A stretch of 64,000 bases of DNA from Rhizobiales bacterium GAS188 (GTDB taxonomy: Bacteria > Pseudomonadota > Alphaproteobacteria > Rhizobiales > Beijerinckiaceae), in the NCBI GenBank assembly GCA_900104855.1, contig FNSS01000001.1:6767001-6831000 (forward strand). Reading direction: 5' to 3'. The notes under the pieces were generated by a model, which had not been told where the DNA came from, searched no databases, and saw only the letters and a program-made list of their open reading frames with translations. The translations under genes and the position numbers were made by a program. Shown in pieces: positions 35,392 to 45,721 of the stretch. Within the stretch, counting starts at the first letter, position 1, and the number at the start of each line of letters is the position of its first letter.

Positions 35392-37476
35392 TCAAACATC
35401 GAGCTCCGTCGCGAAGGCGGCGCGTTCGGTGATGAAGGCGAAGCGCGCCTCGGGCTTCACGCCCATCAGCCGCTCGATCGTCTCCGAAGTCCCTTCGCGC
35501 GCCTCGTCGACCACTTCGACGCGCAGGAGCTGGCGCTTGCGCGGGTCCATGGTGGTTTCCTTGAGCTGCGCCGGCATCATCTCGCCGAGGCCCTTGAAGC
35601 GCGACACCTCGACCTTGGCATTGGCCTTGAAGGCCGATTTCATGAGGCGCTCCTTGTCGGCATCGTCGCGCGCATAGACCGATTTGCTGCCATGCGAGAG
35701 CCGGTAGAGCGGCGGCACGGCGAGGAAGAGATGGCCGTTATCGATCAGCTTCGGCGTCTGGCGCCAGAAGAAGGTGATCAGCAGCGAGGCGATATGGGCG
35801 CCGTCAACATCGGCATCGGTCATCACGATGACCTTCTCGTAGCGCAGATCCTCGTCCTTGTAGTGGGTGCCGGTGCCGCAGCCGAGCGCCTGCACGAGGT
35901 CGGCGAGCTGCTGGTTCTGCGAAACCTTGTCGCGGCCGGCCGAGGCCACGTTGAGGATCTTGCCGCGCAACGGCAGGATCGCTTGCGTCGCCCGGTCGCG
36001 CGCCTGCTTGGCGCTGCCGCCGGCCGAATCGCCCTCGACGATGAACAGCTCGGAGCCGGCCGCGCCCGCATTGCTGCAATCGGCGAGCTTGCCCGGCAGG
36101 CGCAGCTTGCGGGTCGCGGTCTTGCGGGCGACCTCCTTCTCGGCGCGGCGGCGCAGCCGCTCCTCGGCCCGCTCGACGAAGAATTCCAGAAGCTTGGTGG
36201 CCTGCGCCGGAAAATCCGCGAGGAAATGGTCGAACGGATCGCGGATCGCCTGCTCGACGATGCGCGCCGCCTCCAAGGTCGCGAGCTTATCCTTGGTCTG
36301 GCCCTGGAATTCCGGCTCACGGATGAACACCGACAGCATGGCGGCGCAAGAGACCGCGATGTCGTCGGAAGTGATCACGGCGCCGCGCTTGTTGCCGATG
36401 CGCTCGGCATGGTCGCGCAAGGCGCGCAAGAGCGCCACCCGCAATCCCTGCTCATGCGTGCCGCCCTCAGGCGTCGGGATGGTGTTGCAATAGGAGGAGG
36501 TGAAGCCGTCGTCGGCGGCGAACCAGGCGATCGCCCATTCGACCGAGCCGTGCCGGCCTTCCTTCTCTAGCTTGCCCGAGAAGATGGCGTCGGCGACGAG
36601 GTCCTTGCCTTCGACCTCGCGCGCCAGATGGTCCTTGAGACCATTGGGGAAACGGAACGTCGCCTCGGCCGGCACCTTGCCGTCGGCCGGCAGCAAGGAC
36701 GCGGCGCACCGCCATCTGATCTCGACGCCGCCGAACAGATAGGCCTTGGAGCGCGCCATCTTGAAGAGGCGGCGTGGGTCGAAGCGGGCCTCTTTGCCGA
36801 AGATCTGCGGATCGGGATGAAAGCGCACGCTGGTGCCACGACGATTCGGCGCCGGCCCTACCGTCTCGAGCTTCGAGGTGGGCAGGCCGCGCGAGAATGT
36901 CTGGCGGTAGAGCACCTTGCCGCGCGCCACCTCGACCTCGAGAACGTCGGAAAGGGCATTCACCACGCTCACGCCCACCCCATGCAGGCCGCCTGAGGTT
37001 TCGTACACCTTGGAGTCGAATTTGCCGCCCGAATGCAGCGTTGTCATGATCACTTCGAGCGCGGATTTCTTCGGAGACTTCTTGTGCGGGTCGATCGGGA
37101 TGCCGCGCCCATTATCGGTGACGCGGATCGAGCCGCCTTCCTGGAACTCCACCTCGATGAAGGTCGCATGGCCGGCCACCGCCTCGTCCATGGAATTGTC
37201 GATGACCTCGGCGAAGAGATGGTGCAGCGCCTTCTCGTCGGTGCCGCCGATAAACATGCCGGGGCGCCGGCGCACCGGCTCGAGCCCTTCCAGCACTTCG
37301 ATGTCGTCGGCCGTGTAACCCTGCTCGCCGGGCGTGCCCTTCTGGGCCGCCGCTGCGGAAGCGACGTGGCGCGCGAGCTTCTCCAGCGCCCGGGCATTAC
37401 GTTCGTCCTCGCTCTCGCGCGGAGCCGCCTTGCGCATTGCTGCGCCGCCCGTTCCGAAAAGATCGTTACCCGCCAT
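35392..37476 (-). CDS. parE: DNA topoisomerase IV subunit B
   Basis: A 694-residue GHKL-ATPase/TOPRIM protein that decatenates chromosomes with ParC. It shows VIDNSMDEAVAGHA and VTDNGRGIPIDPHKK (ATP site), GLHGVGVSVVNALS, the TOPRIM motifs LFIVEGDSAGGSAKQARDR and VIVMTDADVDGAHIASLL, and the C-terminal RFKGLGEMMPAQLKETTMDP. The ParE rather than GyrB reading is supported by the R-rich N-terminal arm and this C-terminal motif. Stand-alone gene, as usual. Confidence 0.95.
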   Translation of the reverse strand: MAGNDLFGTGGAAMRKAAPRESEDERNARALEKLARHVASAAAAQKGTPGEQGYTADDIEVLEGLEPVRRRPGMFIGGTDEKALHHLFAEVIDNSMDEAVAGHATFIEVEFQEGGSIRVTDNGRGIPIDPHKKSPKKSALEVIMTTLHSGGKFDSKVYETSGGLHGVGVSVVNALSDVLEVEVARGKVLYRQTFSRGLPTSKLETVGPAPNRRGTSVRFHPDPQIFGKEARFDPRRLFKMARSKAYLFGGVEIRWRCAASLLPADGKVPAEATFRFPNGLKDHLAREVEGKDLVADAIFSGKLEKEGRHGSVEWAIAWFAADDGFTSSYCNTIPTPEGGTHEQGLRVALLRALRDHAERIGNKRGAVITSDDIAVSCAAMLSVFIREPEFQGQTKDKLATLEAARIVEQAIRDPFDHFLADFPAQATKLLEFFVERAEERLRRRAEKEVARKTATRKLRLPGKLADCSNAGAAGSELFIVEGDSAGGSAKQARDRATQAILPLRGKILNVASAGRDKVSQNQQLADLVQALGCGTGTHYKDEDLRYEKVIVMTDADVDGAHIASLLITFFWRQTPKLIDNGHLFLAVPPLYRLSHGSKSVYARDDADKERLMKSAFKANAKVEVSRFKGLGEMMPAQLKETTMDPRKRQLLRVEVVDEAREGTSETIERLMGVKPEARFAFITERAAFATELDV

Positions 37477-37500
37477 GTGCCGCCAACGTCGAATGATCAG

Positions 37501-37534
37501 AAAAAAACGGGCGCGAATCGGCTGATTCGCACCC
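37501..37534 (-). terminator. Rho-independent terminator for the MgtC-family gene
   Basis: On the minus strand an 11-bp stem (37534-37524 with 37519-37509, one G-U pair) with a four-base loop is followed by seven T (37507-37501). It lies 66 bp after the MgtC-family stop codon and before the parE start. Confidence 0.8.
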
Positions 37535-37599
37535 TACGCACTATGCCACGACACGTCTCTGGCCGCTAACCATGGCGGCAGCTTGGCAGAGCCCTCCGC

Positions 37600-38088
37600 T
37601 CATTCCGGCTTGTCGGGTTTGTCGTCGTCGCCGCCGAAGCGGCCGAACAAAGCATGGTCGATGCGCAGGCCGAATGACAGCACCAGCAGCGCCAGCACGG
37701 CCGCGACCCCGCCCATCTTCCAGGAGCCGAGCCCGCAGGCGATGCCGAGCGCTGCGCTGATCCAGATGGTCGCGGCGGTGGTCAGGTTGCGCACCCGGTT
37801 GTCGCGCCCCTCGTGCAGGATCACGCCGGCGCCCAGGAAGCCGATGCCCCCGACGATGCCCTGGATGGCGCGGCTCGCCCCGTTCGGATCCGCGAGGCCG
37901 ACATGCGGATCGGAGGTGATCACCGTGATCAGGCCCGCGCCGAGCGACACGAGGGCGCAGAGGCGAAATCCCGCCGGCTTGCCGTAGAGATCGCGATTGA
38001 TGCCCAATAGCGCGCCGACGATGACCGCAGCGATCAGCCGCAGTGCCGGTTCGCCGAGATCCCGGAGATCGTTGAGGAAGGCATCCAT
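37600..38088 (-). CDS. MgtC/SapB family membrane protein
   Basis: A 162-residue inner-membrane protein of about four helices. The family core is LRLIAAVIVGALLGINRDLYGKPAGFRLCALVSLGAGLI and GIVGGIGFLGAGVILHEG. MgtC proteins influence Mg2+ homeostasis, ATP synthase and polysaccharide control; this short form lacks the C-terminal ACT-like domain. ATG 38088 is used; the extra open frame to 38124 would need a TTG. Confidence 0.88.
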   Translation of the reverse strand: MDAFLNDLRDLGEPALRLIAAVIVGALLGINRDLYGKPAGFRLCALVSLGAGLITVITSDPHVGLADPNGASRAIQGIVGGIGFLGAGVILHEGRDNRVRNLTTAATIWISAALGIACGLGSWKMGGVAAVLALLVLSFGLRIDHALFGRFGGDDDKPDKPE

Positions 38089-38198
38089 GTGGAGAAGCTT
38101 GCCGGTGATCGCCGGCTTGCGCAATGGCCAGACGGGCCAAAGCTCTGGATGCAGGCCCTGGATATAGGCTTTTGGGCAGCCTGCCGGCGCGGCCCGCC

Positions 38199-39455
38199 CT
38201 AACGGGTGCCGATCAGCGCCGTCAGCCTCGAATCGCGCTTACGCCAGGCCGCCTCGAAGCTTGCATAATCGCGCTCGACCTCGGCGGCGCATTCGGCCGC
38301 AGCCTCCAGAAGCTCGCGCCGCCAATGCTCTTCGGCGCCGAAGGCGATCAACTCCTCGGCGCCGGCCGCGCCTCGGCGGCCGCAGCCGCGCAGCTGGTCC
38401 CAGGCGGCGATGCGGGAGAGCGTTTCAATGGCGAGGCTCAGCCGTTTGGGGCGTTCCACCAGCGCCTCGATCGCCAGGCGGTCTTCGGCCGGTTGCAATT
38501 CGCGCAGGATGAAAGGCTGATTCGCGAGCAGCGCGGTTTGCAGGAAGGCCGGCGAGCGCGCCTGCGCCAGACGTTGCACGAAGACGACGCGTTCGGCCGC
38601 ATCGGCGAAGACGGGCTGAGGCGCCTCCACCGCCGCGAGCGCTGCCGGCGGCCAGGCCGATTTGATGTCGATGAGGAAATTGCCGTCCGGATCCCCATGC
38701 CCCTTCACCAGGGCGACGTAGCGCGGCCGGCCGAGGCTGCCCTTGCCGGCTATGCGCCCGGCAAGATCGCGCAGCTTCCAGAAGCCCCGCTCGCCGCGCT
38801 CCTTGCCGATTGCCGCAAGCGTCGCCTTGATCTGCGCCTCGAGCGGCTCGCTCTCCTTCGGCAGCGGAAAGCTGCGCCGGCCGTCGCGCAGGAGCTTGCG
38901 GCGTCCGTGCCGCCCGACGCGGCTGAACAAATCGAGCTGATCGCGATGCGAGCGTCCGGCGAGCCCCGACAAGAGATCGGCGACCGGCCCGCGCGCCAGC
39001 TCCCGCTCGATCCAGCCGGGCTTGCCGCCGGCGAGCGCTGCCGCATAGGCGTCGAGCGCCTGCTTCGCCTGGCGCTTCGGATCGAGATCGTCGGGCTCGT
39101 GCAGGCGGATGGTGACGATGATGCTCGCCAGGAAGCGCACCATCTCGACTCCTGCCGGCATCAGCGCGGCTTCGTCGAAATCGTTCTGGTCGAAATAGGT
39201 GAGGCGGTTCTCGCCCGAATAAGAGCCGAAATTCTCCAAATGCAGGTCGCCGCAGCCGAAGACCAGCGGGGAGGGCGGCAAGGTGATCTGCACCAGGCGG
39301 TCGAAGAAGAGATGCGCGGTCGCCCGCAGGAAGGAAGAGGCGTCATGCGCCATCGCGTCGAATTTGCGCGGCAACAGCCGGCTGTCCCATTTCGTGTTGA
39401 AGACGGCGATGCGCTCGACGGCGTCGGTGTCCTCGGTCTTGCGGGACTTGCTCAT
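38199..39455 (-). CDS. DUF2252 protein (kinase-like fold)
   Basis: A 418-residue protein with FDAMAHDASSFLRATAHLFF, FGCGDLHLENFGSY and YFDQNDFDEA. The GDLHLENFG and NDFDE pieces look like the catalytic HxDxxxxN and DxD elements of aminoglycoside phosphotransferase-like kinases. Substrate is unknown. ATG 39455 follows AAGGGGGGCC; the frame continues to 39488 without a better site. It precedes the MgtC-family gene by about 110 bp on the same strand. Confidence 0.85.
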   Translation of the reverse strand: MSKSRKTEDTDAVERIAVFNTKWDSRLLPRKFDAMAHDASSFLRATAHLFFDRLVQITLPPSPLVFGCGDLHLENFGSYSGENRLTYFDQNDFDEAALMPAGVEMVRFLASIIVTIRLHEPDDLDPKRQAKQALDAYAAALAGGKPGWIERELARGPVADLLSGLAGRSHRDQLDLFSRVGRHGRRKLLRDGRRSFPLPKESEPLEAQIKATLAAIGKERGERGFWKLRDLAGRIAGKGSLGRPRYVALVKGHGDPDGNFLIDIKSAWPPAALAAVEAPQPVFADAAERVVFVQRLAQARSPAFLQTALLANQPFILRELQPAEDRLAIEALVERPKRLSLAIETLSRIAAWDQLRGCGRRGAAGAEELIAFGAEEHWRRELLEAAAECAAEVERDYASFEAAWRKRDSRLTALIGTR

Positions 39456-39730
39456 CGGCCCCCCTTGCGCATTCCTTAGCCGAACCATTTTATCGCAATG
39501 ACATGAAAGTTTGATGTCGCTTTGTCAAAATCGGGCCCCAGATGGGGGAAAACCGCTGCGCCGCAGCGCGATATCCGGACCATCGGCGGGTGGATTGGCC
39601 CGAAGGCGCGCCTCCTTGCCTGCACGGAACGATTTCGAGATCATGGCCGCCTCCCGCCCCGAATCGGGACTGTCGCAGCGCGCGATGCGACGCATGTGCC
39701 AGCGGCCCGCCTGCAGTGACGCCGCAACGG

Positions 39731-39758
39731 AAAACGGCCGGGCTTGGGGCCCGGCCGT
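39731..39758 (-). terminator. Rho-independent terminator of glnA
   Basis: On the minus strand a ten-base perfect stem (ACGGCCGGGC / GCCCGGCCGT, 39758-39749 and 39743-39734) with a five-base loop is followed by a short T-run. It lies 30 bp after the glnA stop codon. Confidence 0.8.
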
Positions 39759-39787
39759 CGTCTCGGTGTATCGAAAGGGGGCGTTCG

Positions 39788-41197
<1,410 letters not shown>

Positions 41198-41268
41198 CAG
41201 GGTCTTCCTCTGGTTATGAGCTGAGCGAGGTCAGGCGGGATTAGTCGTCGATCGGTCCGTCGGACCTG

Positions 41269-41673
<405 letters not shown>

Positions 41674-41676
41674 TCA

Positions 41677-41733
41677 ATCGATCTCTTGGCAAATGATCCG
41701 TCGTCCATCGATCTCTTGTCCATCGATCTCTTG
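41677..41733. repeat. Short tandem repeats upstream of glnB
   Basis: ATCGATCTCTTG occurs at 41677, 41707 and 41722; the last two are spaced exactly 15 bp. It lies 70-125 bp upstream of glnB, where the promoter is expected. No sigma-54 or NtrC consensus was found nearby. Confidence 0.6.
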
Positions 41734-41979
41734 GCAAGCAGCGCGGGAGCTGGAGACGCCATAGCAATGGCTGTGCCGTGGCGCCGCATCGGGGCGCCGC
41801 CCATGCAGCAATTGGCTGCCTGTTTTTTATGCATATTGCACAAGGATCAGGCGAAATAGCGGGCAAAGGAGGGCAGGGGTCCCGGCTGCGGCTCGGTTTC
41901 CTGGCTCCAGGGGCGCCAGGCCAAGCTACAGCTCCAGCCCAAGCTTGCATGATCGTCCGGCAGGCGCTTCACTTTGCAT

Positions 41980-43512
41980 ATGTCGAACGGATTGGAGCTC
42001 TTGAGTCCCGCCGAGATGGGACGCGCCGATCGCCATGCGATCGAGGCGGGCATCAGCGGCTCCTTGCTGATGCGGCGTGCCGGCGAGGCGGTGGCGCGCC
42101 TCGTCGCAAGCCGCCTGGGCGACGCGGCTTCCAGCGGTCGCGTCCTGGTCCTGTGCGGACCCGGCAATAATGGCGGCGACGGCTTCGTCGCGGCGGCCGC
42201 CCTGTCGCGTCTCGGCTTTCCGGTCGAGGTCGCGCTGATCGGCGCCTTTGAGGCGCTGCGCGGTGACGCAGCGATGGCTTGCAAGGAGTGGCAGGGGCCG
42301 GTCGCGGATGCGCTCTCGGCCGCGCCCGATGCAGCAGCCGTCATCGTCGATGCGCTATTTGGGGCAGGCTTGTCGCGGCCGATCGAGGGCGAGGCGGCAG
42401 CACTCATCGGGCGGGTGAACGCTGCCCGGCGCAAGGGCGCCCATGTAGTCGCGGTCGATCTTCCCTCTGGGGTGAACGGGGCTGGCGGCGGCGTTCTCGG
42501 CGCAGCGATCGAGGCCGACGAGACCGTGACCTTCTTTCGTCGCAAGCCGGGTCATCTCCTTTATCCCGGCCGCGGCCTCTGCGGCGTCTTGCATGTGACC
42601 GATATCGGCATCCCGGTCGAGGCGCTCTCGCGCGTCGGGGTCGCGACTTTCGCCAATGCGCCCGGCCTGTTCCTGGCCGAGCTGCCGCGCCCGGCCGCCA
42701 CCGGACACAAATATGATCGCGGCCATGCTCTCGTGCTCTCGGGCGGCATTGAAGGCTGCGGCGCAGCGAAGCTCGCGGCCCGCGCCGCCTTGCGGGCGGG
42801 CGCTGGCCTCGTCACGCTCGCCGTGCCGTCCGAGGCGCTCGCGGCTCAGGCCGCCGCCAATATGGCCGTGATGATCCGGCGCGTCGACGGGGTTGCTGCT
42901 TGGGCGGAACTGCTCGTCGACAAGCGCCGCAACACCGTCCTGCTTGGGCCTGCGGCCGGCGTCGGCGACGAGACTTCGGCGAAAGTTCTGGCGGCGCTCG
43001 CGGCCGGCCGCGCCGCCATCATCGACGCCGACGCATTGACGAGCTTCGCCGACAAGCCGGAATTGCTGTTCGAGGCCATCAAGGACGCCGAGGGCGACGT
43101 GGTGCTGACCCCGCATGAGGGCGAGTTTGCGCGGCTCTTCCATGCCGCCGCCGATTTCGTGGCGCTCGGCTCCAGCGTCGGGCGTCTCGACAAGCTGGCG
43201 CGCGCCCGTATGGCGGCGCGTGCCTCGGGCGCGGTGCTGGTGCTGAAGGGGCCCGACACGGTGATCGCTGCGCCCGACGGGCGCGCCGCCATCAATGAGA
43301 ACGGCACGCCCTATCTCGCGACCGCCGGCTCCGGGGACACGCTTGCCGGCCTCGTCGCCGGGCTGCTGGCGCAGGGCATGAAGGGCTTCGAGGCCGCCTG
43401 CGCCGCGGTCTGGCTGCATGGGCAAGCGGGCGCTTCGCTCGGGCCCGGCCTGATCGCCGAGGACCTGGCCGAGGCGCTGCCCGCGGTGCTGCGGCAGCTG
43501 CTCTCCTTATGA
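41980..43512 (+). CDS. nnr: Bifunctional NAD(P)HX epimerase / ADP-dependent NAD(P)HX dehydratase
   Basis: A 510-residue metabolite-repair enzyme. The N-terminal epimerase domain (about 1-215) shows MRRAGEAVARLV and GPGNNGGDGFVAAAAL; the C-terminal ribokinase-like dehydratase shows HKYDRGHALVLSG, VVLTPHEGEFARLF and LATAGSGDTLAGLVAGLLA. Together they restore hydrated NAD(P)H. ATG 41980 is chosen over the in-frame TTG at 41974. Divergent from glnB. Confidence 0.93.
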   Translation: MSNGLELLSPAEMGRADRHAIEAGISGSLLMRRAGEAVARLVASRLGDAASSGRVLVLCGPGNNGGDGFVAAAALSRLGFPVEVALIGAFEALRGDAAMACKEWQGPVADALSAAPDAAAVIVDALFGAGLSRPIEGEAAALIGRVNAARRKGAHVVAVDLPSGVNGAGGGVLGAAIEADETVTFFRRKPGHLLYPGRGLCGVLHVTDIGIPVEALSRVGVATFANAPGLFLAELPRPAATGHKYDRGHALVLSGGIEGCGAAKLAARAALRAGAGLVTLAVPSEALAAQAAANMAVMIRRVDGVAAWAELLVDKRRNTVLLGPAAGVGDETSAKVLAALAAGRAAIIDADALTSFADKPELLFEAIKDAEGDVVLTPHEGEFARLFHAAADFVALGSSVGRLDKLARARMAARASGAVLVLKGPDTVIAAPDGRAAINENGTPYLATAGSGDTLAGLVAGLLAQGMKGFEAACAAVWLHGQAGASLGPGLIAEDLAEALPAVLRQLLSL

Positions 43513-43646
43513 AGTAGAGAAAAGTGGCATTCTCGGGCCCCTCGGAGCAGGCCTGACAATTGCGCTTTATGTTCATTAGTAATATGATAGAGTTGTTTCT
43601 TAAACTGAATTATGCGAAATCGCGCGTAACCTGATGCCGCTGCGGG

Positions 43647-45077
43647 TCAGGTGACCTCGAACCAGCCGAACTGGCCGCCCGCCAGATGTTCGAGGATGCG
43701 GCCGCCGAACAGCCAGCGCCCCGGATTATCGGCGACGAAGGCGAGACGCTCGGTGGTGTTGGGCGCGACGAGCACGACATCCACCCAATAAGGCACCCAG
43801 CCATCGTCCCTGGGGTGCAGCAGGCGAGCCACATGCCCGTTGAGCTTCATGACGATCGGCGCGTCGGTGGTGTTGGTGGTGGCGATGACGACCGGCGTGC
43901 CGCGCTTGACGGAGAAAAGAGGAGGGGCGGAGAGGGAGCCGCTCTTGCCGTTGAGGGCCCATAGCTTTGCGGCATCGGCGCCGGCGAGCGCCTGGGCATT
44001 CGCCGGATCGACGCTGCGCGTGACCTTGAGATCGATGCGGGTCGAGCGGCGCAGATCGACGATCTCCGGCAAGCCGTTATCGGACAGCCAGGCGACAGGG
44101 GCGGGTTCGCCGCGCCGCACCGGCTCGCCCGACAAGGCGACGCCGAGAAGTGGAAATCCTTCGCCGATCATGGCGCGGATCTGCGGTTCAGCAGGCGGGC
44201 GGGCATCGCCTGCAATGTCGCAGACGAGATCGAAGCGGGCTCCGGGCACCAGCAGCATTTCGCCGTGCAACGGCGTGAAGGCGGCCGATTGCTGCCCGGA
44301 GACCCCGATCAGGGTCGGATGCATCCCCTCGAACCGCAAAGGCAGGATGCGGGCGTTGCAGGCATTGGCGATCCGCACCCGGAAACGTGCGCCGGGGGCG
44401 AGCGACAACAGGCGCTTCTCGCCGAGACCGCCGATGGTGAAGATATTGCCGAGGCGCCCGGACCCGGCGCGCAAAGCCCGTTCGCCGAAACTGTCCTCGA
44501 GCGCGCCCGAAGCGTCGAGCCGCCAATCCCTGAGCACGAGCACGATATCGGCTTCGACTTCGGGATCCTTGGGGTCTGCGACGATCAGCACGCCGCCGAG
44601 CCCGCGCCCGCTCTGCTCGGCGGCGCTCGCCGGATCGGCTGGGCCGAAGGTGAAGAAACCCACATCGCGCGCCGGAATGCGCAATTCGGCCCGTTCCAGG
44701 GAGGCGATGGCCTTGCCGCTCAGGCCCGGAATGCCGTCGAGCGCGTTCGGCAGCCGCATTCCGGCAATGTGGAAAGAGGTCGAGCCGGCGAGCTTGTTCT
44801 CGAGGTCGAGCACGATCTCATCGCCCTGGCGCGCGAAGATGACCGGCCCCGGAACCGTGTCGTCATAGCTCAAGATCGCGCTCGCCGCGGCAGGCGGGGG
44901 GCGCAAGCTCCAATTTGCCGCCGCGGCCCGCAGCCCACGGACGCGCGGCGCCTCGCCGGCTGCCGCCCGGACAGGTGCGCCGATGACCGCCATCGCGACG
45001 CCAAGGCCAAGTCCGACGCCCAGGCCAAGCGCGACCTCGCGGCGTGATGGGGCAGGGGCAGGTCGATTCGGGCTCAT
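43647..45077 (-). CDS. Multicopper-oxidase-fold protein lacking copper ligands, Tat signal
   Basis: A 476-residue protein with three cupredoxin-type regions. The N-terminus has SRREVALGLGVGLGLGVAMA, a plausible twin-arginine signal. The copper sites are degraded: the usual HWHG is FHIAG, the HLHGH motif is KLNGH, and the Cys-containing HCHILEHMxxGM is FGGRILEHLAGGQF, so the type 1 Cys and most His ligands are gone. It resembles the non-enzymatic FtsP/SufI branch more than an oxidase. Role unknown; FtsP supports division under stress. Not adjacent to cell division genes. Confidence 0.8.
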   Translation of the reverse strand: MSPNRPAPAPSRREVALGLGVGLGLGVAMAVIGAPVRAAAGEAPRVRGLRAAAANWSLRPPPAAASAILSYDDTVPGPVIFARQGDEIVLDLENKLAGSTSFHIAGMRLPNALDGIPGLSGKAIASLERAELRIPARDVGFFTFGPADPASAAEQSGRGLGGVLIVADPKDPEVEADIVLVLRDWRLDASGALEDSFGERALRAGSGRLGNIFTIGGLGEKRLLSLAPGARFRVRIANACNARILPLRFEGMHPTLIGVSGQQSAAFTPLHGEMLLVPGARFDLVCDIAGDARPPAEPQIRAMIGEGFPLLGVALSGEPVRRGEPAPVAWLSDNGLPEIVDLRRSTRIDLKVTRSVDPANAQALAGADAAKLWALNGKSGSLSAPPLFSVKRGTPVVIATTNTTDAPIVMKLNGHVARLLHPRDDGWVPYWVDVVLVAPNTTERLAFVADNPGRWLFGGRILEHLAGGQFGWFEVT

Positions 45078-45126
45078 GCAGGGCCATCAAGCCCGACGGC
45101 GCCGCCATAGCAAGGGCTGGCCCCCG

Positions 45127-45176
45127 GCAAGACTTGGCCCCCTGCAAGACTTGGCCCCCTGCAAGACTTGGCCCCT
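45127..45176. repeat. 17-bp tandem repeat, three copies
   Basis: GCAAGACTTGGCCCCCT is repeated at 45127, 45144 and 45161 (third copy one C shorter), with a degenerate copy starting near 45111. It lies just upstream of the multicopper-oxidase-fold gene (minus strand) and of a small membrane-protein gene (plus strand). Confidence 0.85.
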
Positions 45177-45252
45177 GGATTGCGCCGCCTGCCGGAGTTG
45201 AGGGCTTTCCGTGCCAGGGCGGCACAGGCAAGCCCAGCTTCGGGAGTGCGCC

Positions 45253-45411
45253 ATGACCATCTTGAAACTCGTATGCACCGGCCTAGCTTTATGGGGTCTC
45301 CATCAATTCCTGCTGGCGCACGGAACCCCGATGGGGGCTCATGTGATCACGGGAGCCGCCGGCTTCCTCTTGGCGGTCATTATCGGCCTGAGCAAGGAAA
45401 GCTTCGTCTGA
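45253..45411 (+). CDS. Small membrane protein, 52 residues
   Basis: From ATG 45253 with GGGAG upstream: MTILKLVCTGLALWGLHQFL, a short polar turn, then VITGAAGFLLAVIIGLSKE. Two hydrophobic segments suggest an integral membrane protein. No family recognised. A start at 45211 would add 14 polar residues before the first helix and has no ribosome site. Confidence 0.5.
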   Translation: MTILKLVCTGLALWGLHQFLLAHGTPMGAHVITGAAGFLLAVIIGLSKESFV

Positions 45412-45526
45412 AGGCCTGTGGACGGCCGGTCCTGGCCCAATGGGCGTGAATTTTAAGCTGGCGCCCCCCGCAACGCGTGCTATAGAGCCCCACCCTGCGG
45501 CGACCTTTGAGCTGCCGCGCTTGCTG

Positions 45527-45611
45527 GCGGGCGTGGCGGAATTGGTAGACGCGCCGGATTTAGGTTCCGGTGGCGCAAGTCGTGGGGGTTCGAGTCCCTC
45601 CGCCCGCACCA
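45527..45611 (+). tRNA. tRNA-Leu (anticodon UAG)
   Basis: An 85-nt cloverleaf with acceptor GCGGGCG/CGCCCGC, a long variable arm as expected for Leu, anticodon loop TTTAGGT (anticodon TAG), T-arm GGTTCGAGTCC and an encoded CCA (45609-45611). TATAGA at 45481-45486 may be part of its promoter. Confidence 0.96.
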
Positions 45612-45721
45612 GTTTCCAGACGACGACGCTCAATCGCGTCTAGAGAGACTGGGTCGACATTGGACGAGCCGCATGCGCCGTTGGGGAGGCGAGGCGGCCG
45701 CAGACAACGAATAGAGAAATG

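Noticed and set aside
41677-45176. CRISPR-like arrays at the short tandem repeats
   Set aside because: Repeat units are contiguous or nearly so, with no spacers of constant size and no cas genes.
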